Below, piece after piece: positions 24,301 to 36,300 of a stretch of 64,000 nucleotides of DNA. Made by a program: the position numbers and the translations under genes. Under the pieces are notes generated by a model. The model was not told the origin of the DNA, made no database searches, and saw only the letters and a list, made by a program, of their open reading frames with translations. The stretch's first letter is position 1; every line of letters starts with the position of its first letter. The DNA comes from Nectonema munidae. Taxonomy: Eukaryota > Nematomorpha > Nectonematoida > Nectonematidae. Location of the stretch: contig JAUIRK010000696.1 in the NCBI GenBank assembly GCA_030549495.1, positions 1 to 64,000 on the forward strand, written 5' to 3'.

Positions 24301-27300
24301 AAATTTCAATGAGTTTAAATTTCCAATCTACAAATTCTCATGTGTGCCTCGACATGCATATTAACAACGTTAAAAATTGAGTTATGGAATTGGACCTCTT
24401 CTTTTAATTCAATAGCTTTCAATGTCAAAATGTGAAATGTATATCATGATAGAAGAAAGTGTGTGCACATTGCACATCGCATATCATTTTGGAACACATC
24501 TTATTATTTCTTATTTATGCGCATAGCTTGGTATCGCGATAGAACGGAAGTAGTTCCTACAAAGCGAGTTTCACTATACACTAACAAATAGCTGGAATGT
24601 TAGTTAGCATACCGAGATCATGTTATTGCCGAAGGTTATTTTGAAAGCAAAAAAATATATTTTTGTTTTTATATATATAGTAAAAAAGACTAAAAAACGA
24701 ATAGTAAACAAAAATTTATTTTCATAGCAAAATTTACATGGGTCACCCGTGACCCGCTTGCAACGTACGTACACATTGATAATGAAAAATAAAACATTGT
24801 TTAAAATGATTATGACAGATTTTATATATAAAGTAAAGATTAATAAAAAACTATATTATTATATTTATTTTCATAATTTAAAAACTCTATCGCTTATGAT
24901 ATTCTTCAAAACATTCAACATGCAATTCATTTGGTGATCCTTTTTTTTCTTGAAGCTCATAAGTTCGTAGAAGAATTCTTGCTAAATATCAAATCAAGTT
25001 GGGATTTTTTTTTCATTCTTCACTTATTTTAAAAATTATTATCCAACTCTGGTTTCCTGCAAAATCAATAAGATGGGTTTTAGTGGGAAAATACCATTTT
25101 TTTCACGGAGCTCTATATTTTGCAACATTTTGGTTAATTCTGTCAACCCAACCCAACCCATTTGAGAATTGTAAAATTTTATTGAGGCAAGAATTATTAC
25201 TTTTACTCTTTTTTTCAAACGTTTAGAATAACGAAATATTTAACCAAGAACTCGCTTGTCTTTAAAATGTTATGTCATATTTCTCCTCTAAAAACTCTAA
25301 ACCCCTATTCTTTTTTCCTATTTCTTTTTTAGACAAAAGCAAGCGGTATTTCATTGACTATATTTTTTCTAAAAGTTTATGTATTTTTTGTTGTTTTTCC
25401 GTAATTTTTTCAAAAAGATTCAAATTTGAAAAATAATTACCGCTAAAAGATTTTCTAAATATTCAGTTTTTTTAGAAAAACCGAAAAAGTCACTTTCCTA
25501 TAGTACAAGATGGAATTTCATCGAAAACAATGTAGTTTTACCTTGATATAAATCAAAATTGACTACATAACCTGGGTAAACACGATCATTCCATTGCTTG
25601 TAACCAAACCTTTCATAAATTCTTTTTAAAAATGGTGTCCATAATAAGCAATCATATTTTCATCAATGCTATGGATTTCTGAATATGGGTCCTTTTAATT
25701 AAAAATTTTATTCAGCTCTGTAACCAAAGGCCTTACTTTTTAAAATTTGTCAGTAGGGTTTAAGTTATTCTTGTCAGAGAAATGAAGATATTTCTTTATT
25801 TCATCAAATCTATCACGACGCATTGAATCAGAAACTATTTTGACATTGCAGTCTTCTGATCTGCTCCAATATAGTCTTCATTGAGGAAGTCTATGATATC
25901 CCATCAAAACAACAATTCCTATAAAAACAATTATGTCCTCTATAGTTAGATTCAAATTCTTGTTTTTTGACTTGCATACAAGTTGCTATATTCAACTACA
26001 ATTTCAAGTAGTTCTCTTGTAAAAAATAAATTAAAAACCTCAATAATATTCATTGGTCCATTATACAAGTGCCGAAAGTTGTCAGGAGCGAAATCTTTGT
26101 TCATCTTGCTTTCTACTCTTTTGTCCATTTCCCATCAGAACTATTTTTCTACAAATTCCACTTTCTTCACTAACGTTTTCCAAAACCACTAGTTCAGCTT
26201 CTGCATTCAATTGATATCCAGACAGATGATTGGTGTCAACACAAATTCATTCTCTTGTTGTTCAAAGTATCCTCCTGAAAAAACTTATAAATATGCGTAA
26301 ATATTAATTAATTATGGCTTTTGTAAGTTTTTGTTTTATTTATAATTTTTAAGATTTCAGAGTAATATTAGAATATTATTGAAAAACCTAAAATTTGGAG
26401 TAATTTCTACATAAAAAAATTATGTTTTGAACGTAAAACTTTCGTGTTTTCTAACATTGTTAACTTTTATTAAAAGTTAAACAAAACATATTTATCTTTA
26501 AAAAATGTTTTAAAGTAAAATTTGGCTTATATTTTAATTGATTAGTGTGATAAAGTAGAAATGTTTGATCTTCATTTCAAAAATATTTCTTTTAAAAGTT
26601 TCAGTAACACTTATTTGCTTATTTAGAATATTTATTACACGAGTTGTTTCAAAAAAAGTACTATTAAATGTTTCCCACTTTAACAATGCTGTCTTGTATC
26701 TAATAGTTGGGTTTAAAAATAATAAATTGACTATCGAGTAAGGAACACGGAGTTGAAAGTTATAAGACACTTTATTAGGAGGATTTATTAGAAAACATGT
26801 TTTTCATCTCTCTACAAAGAATGTTAAAAATAACAATTAAATTATCTTTTTTAATTAATTATACTAAATGAAATAAACACGGAAAAATAAATATATTAGT
26901 ATATAATATAATATATAAATACTATGTAAATAATTTTATGCGGTATAAATATTCTTTCTGTTTACGTAAATATGGATTGTGTTCTAGTGATTCTAATATA
27001 TCTTATCGCCAGGGGCGTACATCCTCAAAATTATTGGGGGGGGGGGGGGGGCGAAATTTTTTTATTGCAATTTTAAAAATTATTGGTCTGGAAATACCAC
27101 GGGAGACCAAATATTCAAGAAATCCTTTAAAATAGAGTGTATTCAGCGCATACCTAAATTCTTAAATTTATAAGACTACTTTATTTTTTTTTACAAAATT
27201 GGTAAATTTAAATACTATACTTCCAGCGAAAATATTTTAATTAAATTAAAATATTAAAACTAAAAAACTCAGCATACGACAAATTTACAAAAATTTTTTT

Positions 27301-30300
27301 ATAAAACAGCAAATATTTTTGGACTTTGTGTGTATCAGAACACTTTCTAAATATAATTTGTATTTTAACTGATTTTAAGAACACATTCCCACAAATCTGC
27401 ACCTTTGCTATTGTTTTCAAGAACTTTATAAAGAAAAAACCCTATAGATTAAGAAATTTTAGAAATTTAGCTTTTCAAAACGGTAACAAATAAAAATATT
27501 TATATAATTAAAAAAACCTGAAAATCAAAAATTAGGGGCCATTTTTACCTATAACCATCGAATATACACTAGTTTAAAAAATCCAAAAATGTTAGGGGGT
27601 GGAATAGACTTTTCATTTGAAACCAGGCACATTACAGGAATTGATGAAAGGATATTTGATTCATAGAGAAAACAAATAATTGAAGGTTAAATAGTTTTAT
27701 GAGTGAATGTAGTCTAAAGGCAAAGAGTACTAGACACCCTTCGATGTTTATATGAAAAAATGTGATTGATTCAGGGGCAAGGGTATAAAACGAAGTTATA
27801 ATTGTGCAAACAAAAAATTAAGATCGCATTATTTCATTTTACTCAGCATCATTCAAAAATAGTTTAAAAGCTAAATTGATACAAGCTACAAAAATCTACA
27901 AAAAGTAAAATAACGAAGGTCATTTCTCCCCCCCCCCCCCCCCCCCCCCCCCCCCCTGAAAACACATGGGGGGGGGGGGTCATCCCCGGATGTGCGCCCC
28001 TGCTTATCGCCTCATATTAATACATCTTTTTATAATGGTGGAATTTTTTATAATTTCTACATACTTCATTAGCGAGCAAATGTGTGCCTATGGAGATAGG
28101 AGTTGCTGCTTATTTTTGTAATGTCCTTAATACGCGCCCTATTTTTATCTCTCACTATTAACGCAACATGCTCTTCAATTCTATCCTTGGGGCGTTGGGA
28201 TGTTCTTCCAATATAGGATGCTACATATCTACAATTAAATTAAATTGTTTTTATCAACATTTGAAATAACATCCTTTTTGCCTCTTGGAAAGATTCTATT
28301 AGTTAAATATAGCAACCTTAAATTAATAGAGGGGGGCAACATTTTTAACCAATTTTTTCAAAATATTATCATATTTGTTGGAAACTATATCTCCGAGGGA
28401 AGGTAAACTTTTCTCCTTTCAACAATATCATAAATGACTATTGTTTTTACTTAATTCTTCATCAACATATTTTTTGATAAAATGTGCTGGGTATCCATTC
28501 TTTAACAAGATTAAGTTTATTGAATAGTTATTTAGCTGAAGAGAAAAGATGAAAAACATGTTTTCTAATATATCCTCCTAATAAATTGTCTTATAACTAT
28601 CGGGTATATATCTACACATCCGTACAAATAATAAGCATTATAGAATGCGCGTCTTTTTCCTTGACAAGTTTGCAAAATGTGATTTTATATTTAAAAAATC
28701 AGAAGTTGTTTGTTTGCTCGTTTATATATATATGATTTGGCATGTATCACGATTCTCTATATATAAAGTAATTTTGATTAATTTTAAGCTAAACAGCGAA
28801 TTATCTTCCTTGTCCTCCAGAAAAGCGCTCATCACAAAGGACCACGTCTCGTTTTGTTACCCGCAAGAAGCCGCCATCCCCTTTTCGGTCTTAAACCCAA
28901 GCACCATCTCTATAGCCTCAATGAATTCGCTGGTAAGGATTTTAAGACTACGCCATCATCACACGAGAAAGATTTGTTTTTTTCAATTTGCTCAGGGAAT
29001 GTGATTCTTCAGTAGGGACGGTTTTATTGAAGCATTTGCTTCAGTTATAAAGATTAAACAGCAATCTTAGTTAAATACCACACACTCAAATACACACTTG
29101 CTCTCGCATATATAAAACCCTGCTTAACGCCTATTTCCTCCCCATCCAAACAAAAATACAAGTCCTAATGCACGCATCCCATGTAAATGGTATTGAGGCA
29201 CCTAGCATAGGCTTGGTAAATGTACTTATACTTTTACATACAAAGTATTGTGCTAATACTCGTAATCTTATATACGTTTTCTGTTAAAGAATACTAAGGT
29301 CAATAGAATTTATTTCCATATCAATGTGTTATTTAGTGATGCCGATAAAATATTTATTATGCATCAACATTTGATAATACACTTCAGTAAAGTAAAAAAT
29401 TCGTGAGTACTTGGAGTGGCGTGCTTGTTCAAATGCTTTGGCGCGAGTTGACAATACACGCATGTGAAACGTGGGTCAGCAGTTCGCAGGTCAAGCATGA
29501 TGCCTAAACATATCTAATTTTAAAGCTTTTTAAAATTTTCCTGGAACCGAATGTTATTGCTGCCCGCTAAACCCTTGTTAGACTTCATTGCGCTTCACAG
29601 CTAAAATTTGATATTCACCCCTTGTATAATTGAAAAAACTTTATGCTGAGTTGTAATTCGTCAACCAATTATATCTTAGTTATTTTTAGTTTTAATATGA
29701 TAAGTATTTGTTTTGCTCTGATATTGCATGATGTATTTTTATTCACTTTCGAACTCTCGTGCCTTAGGTTCATCTTTCTTTAATATTTTTTTAAATTCAA
29801 CCTTTACGGGAAGTAGCTGAGCTCTCTTCAATAAACATTTGAGCTTCAACATTTTATCAATGCTATCTCTAACTTTAATTGTTTGCTGTCAACATATGCT
29901 TTCTTCGCAACTGAGGAAAGAGCTTGCCGACACCTAATTTTTAGAGTTTGTGAAATTTCAAAGGGAGAGGCTTTTCGCTCCTCTCTTGCTAATCAGATGC
30001 GCGCCCCCGATATGTGCGCCTTCATTCTTGTTTATAAGAAGCAAAAATATTTTCGTTTTTGTTCCTATAAATATTTTGCTTCTTTTAATTTATGAAAGAA
30101 TCAGATTTGAAATTAAAAAAAACAAACTTTTTTATAGAGTTCATTTATGTCATATTTCTCTCTTTTTATTTTAGCGACACCAGAATAGCATTACAACTTC
30201 CGCAAGCACTGAAACTTTTTCTGCTTCCAAAGTAATCTACAAGGGTAAACTAATTGTCTACATCTTGTGTGTGAAGCAAAATATCTGATAGAGTTTGATA

Positions 30301-33300
30301 CGCTGATTCGAAATATGTAATCCGTTTGAAATGAATCGAATGACTTCTATATTTTTTGCCCTCAAAGTTGGGATTTTGTCATTTTATTAAGTTCAAAGGC
30401 TAAAAATATTATTTTAAAAAATTCAAACTTAAAATATTTTTTCAATTTCGTAATCAGTATAAAATTTTCCTTAAAATGAGATATTAAAATATAACTTACA
30501 ATTTTTTTTAAAAAATAAAAAAAAATTCAAATTTTTTCACCATTGGATATTTAAATATTAGGTATATTTTATGAATATGCAAAAAAAATTGGAAAAAAGT
30601 TAATTTTACATGCTAACTATCGTTAAAAATTCGTTAAAAATTGCAAAATTGTGCATATTGTTCAAAGGCTCATAAATAATTATTTAAATTTTTTTTCAAA
30701 TTAGTTATAGTTTGTAAAATGTAGGTAAAAGGATGTTTTTTAAGATGAACATAGTTTCATCATCATCCATTTTGCTTTCGAGGCCTGGTTATTGTTCGCA
30801 AAGAGTCGGGGTCAACCAGTTTCATGTAAAAGCTACGCCATTTCATTCTTTCATGATGGACATAGTTTGAAAAGAAAAAATGTTAAAAATTTGTTTCAAT
30901 TTTAAGAACAAAAAAGTCTCAGTTTTAAGTTAAACATTATTCTGTTCTCTCTATGACTAACTCCCAATAGGAAAATTGAATAATGAAAATGTAATTTTTT
31001 TCTAACTAAGTTGTAGTTAAAAGAAAGCTTTATAAATATTTAAGAATTTTTTTCGAAAATTTAAATTTTACGTTAAAATTCAATATATTTATTTTTTATT
31101 TATTTTTATTCATTTATTTTATTTAGCAAGTTAACAATATAAAACATTAACATTGCAAAGTACTTCAAGAGCTCAAAAAGCCGTATTAGAAGTACTTAGA
31201 GATATACAATAAATCAAACATAAATTTTGCAATGTAATATCTAATATATTAATAAGTAATATAAAATAGCTAAAAATTTTACAATAAAAAGATGTATGTG
31301 CATTAGGGTTTCTCTGATGCCTTTACAGTTTCATAAATCAACCAACCTTATTTATTTACAGCATATATATCTTATATATCTAAAAACCTGAAAAAAAATA
31401 TTATTTGATCAAAGTTTACCTTAGGCACATCTTTATATAAAGTTAGAGGTCGTTCACATTTAACGTTATAAATATTTTGGTTGATTTTCATGCTCCCCTC
31501 CTCTTTTTTCTTATGTCCTTATTAAGTCAACTTAAAAAAATGATTAATGACTTTTTTCAGCTACTTCACTTCTCTCTAGTTTTGGTTGACGTCTATTGTA
31601 AAGGCCTTTTTATATTATATCAATATTTTGAAGCATGTAAAAAAGAAACAAAGTTTATTCAAATGTTTTTAAACAACAAACTAAAGAAAATAACAATTTT
31701 ATTAATCAATTTTTTTCTTTGGTTGGGTAAAGCTTTCCGATTGTTTTGAACAACTTGCAAAACTTGTTGAAAGTTTTCCTCTTCTTTAGATATTGAAATA
31801 TAATCTGAGCAAAGCTTGACTCCCCGCTCTGCGACATCGTTTACAACTAACAAATTATCAACAGTTTCTTTTCCTTCTAAATAAATTTATTGTTTTTCCA
31901 GTTATTGACTTCCTCTTCAAAAAACGTTGTATCGATTTGAAGTAAATGAAAAAACATCCAAGAATCATATCCAATCAATGAAGAAATGTTATGCCAATTT
32001 TCTAAATTTTTCAAAGCTGGAAAACTTGGTTTACCAAAATAATTTCCTATTCGACTATGAAAGTCAAGCTTTGATGGTTTATTTTCTTTAAGATTTTTAA
32101 TTATAAGTTGTTTCGTTGAAGCATCTACTTTGTCATTAAACAGGCTAATTGGAATCACTTCTTCCGTTAAATACCAAAAATGTCGTGATATGGCCTTAAT
32201 AGCAGAAGTCGCACAAGTCATGTCAATTTCCTTATATTTATATAAATCTTTGAGAAACTTGAAATCATTAAATGGCGCATACGAGGCTAGAGGTGCTTCA
32301 AACCACCAGGTTACATAAAAAAGTTCACAAATCTTTTTACTTTACACTTTTGCTCATTTGTTATTAAATCTTTCAATGCTATTTTTTGATATATTTTCAC
32401 TAAGCATTTCAATTTTTAAAGAATACAAAAGCTTTGACATCCACCTGGCCTTATGAAGTGCTCCCGGTCTTCTAAATCCTGCGAAGTTAATATTTTTTCC
32501 CCGGCTTAAATACAAGCAAACTAGATCTGCAAGTTCCTTATAATCTTCTCTAATCAAATGTTTCGACTTTAATTGTTTACAATAACTTAAAACTTCTTTG
32601 ATCATTCTAGAGTATTTACTATCAAAAACTGGAAAAGACAATTCTTCTATCAAATGAGTGTTTAAATCTGAAAACTTGTACTTGAATTTTTGAAAAAGTG
32701 ATACATTAGGACCACTTGATGGTTCAATTTTAAGAATATTCCAGACATCGCTTAGAATAATCTCACCGTTATGATGGCGGCAAGCAAACCACAATAAAGG
32801 TCTTTCTAATTTTCTTTGTAGAAAAACGCATGTTCCTGTTTTTATTCCAGTATTACAGGGTTGAGAATCAAAAACTATACCGTTGACACTATTTTCGCAA
32901 TTCCATTTCTTTAATAAGTTTACACATGCTTTAGCATGTACTTCTCCGGTTTTTCCAGATGTTTTCTTTGGTATTTTAGGAACACAGAAGCTTTATTCCT
33001 GTATCCCCTGAAATTAAAACAAACAGTCTTTCTTCATGGTCAGAGTTTTGTAGTGTCTTCATGATCTTGCTATCCCAATGCAAAAGAATTTTTGATGGAG
33101 CTTTCCAATTCAATTTTATTTCACTAGCAATAGCTCTACTTTCAGAAACTTGACTTCTTTGAATGTAACTGGGACTTGAATTAACAGCATGAGGATCACC
33201 TCCACACTCCTTTATCATTGTTTTCATAGTGACTGAAAGAGCTGTTGTTGAAAGTTTATTTCTTAGGCTTGATTGAACCAAGGCTTTAGATTGTAAGACA

Positions 33301-36300
33301 TCATGGGGAACAAAAAGAAGTGTACCAGTTTTTACTTTTCTTTTATGACTTCTTTTGCTAAACTTTTGAACAAAAGAGCTATCTTTCTCATTTTCGTTGT
33401 CTTCATATTCTTCAAATTGGCAACATGAACTTGAAGACGCAAAACTGTTAGTTGCCAACTTTGATCTGGTTTCTTCCAACTTCTTTTTGTATTCTCGTTT
33501 TTCAACTAATTCACCAATCACATTATCTTTACAAGTATAGGATACAGCTCTTCTATTTATCATACTTTTTTATAAATTTAATGTCTTCTTCCAGGGTTAA
33601 TATTTCAATTTTTGATTTACTTTTTTTCTTCTGTTCCTTCATCGATATAATATTTTTTGGCCAAAAGGGCATTGTAAGTTTGAGCATGTTCTGAAATTTT
33701 TTTACTTTTTCACTTGTTAGTCTTCTTGATAATGGAATTTTTCTTGCAAGTTTAAACTCATTATAAAAGCTTTCAACTTTTTCACAAACTTTGTAATCTG
33801 ATATAATATCAATTCCAGCTTTCAAGTAATGCTTTTTTATTTCTTCTAACACAATTTTAGATGCTTTTCTTTCAAGTTTAAGATTTTTGTTTTGTTTTCA
33901 CTTCTCAATTTTTCCATACTGAATAAAAAACATAACAAAACTTGTTGATGAGTTGAAAGTCGACATCCAGTAATTTCCAGGTTATCTAAAGATGAAGATT
34001 CGCAAAGAAAATTCAAAAATGACTCAGAACTTCTTGTCTTCATTTTATAATTAGAAGAAAAAATAAATATGATGTTGAAAAAATTATTTATATTTTCTAA
34101 AATAAAAAAATATTTAAAATCATAATTTTTATTATAAATATATATTATATTAAAGAAAAAGATGATGTGCTTGAGGTAAAACAAATGTCATAAAATTTAT
34201 ATTTTATATTTGTGTTATTTAGATCTAATCGCTATATTTCTCAGAGGTTGAGCTCTTAAAACTAAAAAAATTTGTTTTTGAGGGCATCAGAGACACCCTA
34301 ATGTGCATAGATGTATTACAATGAGAAGTTTTATGTGTATGTATTTATGTGTGTAACATGAAAGAATTACAATAATATTATTATGTATCAAATTTTGTTA
34401 CAAACAAAACAATTAGAGTCCGTACATATAAAGTTATATTGTGATATAAAAAAAGTGTAAGCTTGTGTTTTAGTGATGATAGGGAAGTATTTAAATCAGT
34501 AGAAGATGAGAGAAAGTCGTTCCATTTTTTGATAAATCTGTACTTTAACCCTTATTAGGATGGAAAAATTAAACAACCTAATTGGGACAAGGCTACTTTG
34601 GCTCTAAAATATTTTTTTTTGGGGAAAAAGAAAAGAAATGTATTATGTTTTAAAAACTATAAGAAGGGAAAAAAGGTTAAACAGTTGTGAGAGGTTCTAA
34701 GATTGTAATAAGGAATTTGCTTAATAAAATATAATAATAAAATATTGTAATAAGGAATTAACACCTTTTAATGTAAAAATTTGAAGCATAAATATATTAT
34801 TTTCTAAATATTAGCCAATCAAATATATCCAAATATAGCTTTATGCGAACCGATCCTAAAAATTTCTAAAATAATTAATTAAAAAAATTCCAATATTTAT
34901 TTATATTTTCATATATTTAGAACACGAATATGTAATTTATTTAAAAAAATATATATTTTTAATTAAATTCAAAAAATTTGTGTTGTTTTTATTTTAAGGT
35001 CCAATATTTGCCAAAATTCGATCAAAATTTTCATGGGGTAAAATTAATGTCATTTTTTAACTCTAAAATGTGAAAATTAAAAAAAACATATCAAAACTGA
35101 ATATTTTTTAAAAATTTAAAATATTAAAATAAAATATAACTCACTCTACATCCTTTCATTAAAATATTAGAAAAAAATAAATTTTAGTTTTTGAGCAAAA
35201 TTTGACCAAATGTGTTAAAATTCGGATTTTTGAGGAGCGATCCTGCAAAATTATTTTTTATTAAATTCTTTTAACGATTATTATTTTTATGTCTACTTTA
35301 ATTGCATAAAAAATTTATAAACAGCAAAATGGTAAAATTTTGTTCTCACGTTCGGGTCATTGATCTCAATTTTAGCTCATGCCACTACCACCATCAAACG
35401 GAGAATCCAAAATAAGATAGATATCGATTGAAATGTTAACCTCTGTTCATCATATAAAAAATAGACATTAAAGTGGAAAAGATGTTTTATATATGATTCG
35501 CTTAATTGGACAAAAGTACACCCGTATATTTATCAAATTGCACAAATTTGTTTTTGATACAACGTAAGTTGTTAAGCTACATTTAATCAATAAATTATTT
35601 GTTCTTTTTTGACTTTACTTTTCATTTAAGTTTTACTTGCATAGCTTGCTTTAAAATATAAGTTCGTACTTTTACATATTTTTTTTATATATTTCAAATT
35701 TTAGAATTTATTTAAGTAATTGAAATTAAGAAATTATTTTAATCAGTACAAGAAAAATGATCTGTAGATTATTTATTGAATCTTTATGATATAGTAAGCA
35801 TGCTCGTCTATAATGGGGATTTTGCCCACGCTACACTTTGGAGATATATAGATTATTACGCCTTCTATTAGCCAAGCCACCCTAAAGTTAGATTTGCCTT
35901 GTCTCCTCTCTTGAGAGTCTGGGAAATGGCCTTATAGTAAGTGTAGAAATTTTTTGATTTTTTAGATCAAAGAAAAGAACTGAAAATATAGCCGGTCAAA
36001 ACCAAAAATGAAATTTGTAAAATAATGGAATACCTCACAACTCAAAACGTTTAGATCTTTTGCCAGTACTTGTTTCTGTTTTTAGTGTTGAACACTTGTT
36101 TGAAGTTCCGAAATTGGTAAACTCAGAAAAAGCACTAGTTGATGCTGTTATCACTTGTTTGAATATTTTGTTTGTAGATATCATATATTAGAATAGCTGG
36201 GTTTGTAATTTTTGTTAGGTTCATCATCTACAAGACCAGAAATTGTATTGTTTAAGCGTTTTAAAAATAAAGCAATTTTTAAACATGTAAAGTAGAAAGA

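Noticed and set aside
26534-26770. 78-codon minus-strand open frame beside the 55-bp inverted repeat
   Set aside because: Some resemblance to LINE ORF2 ends, but no block strong enough to name a family.
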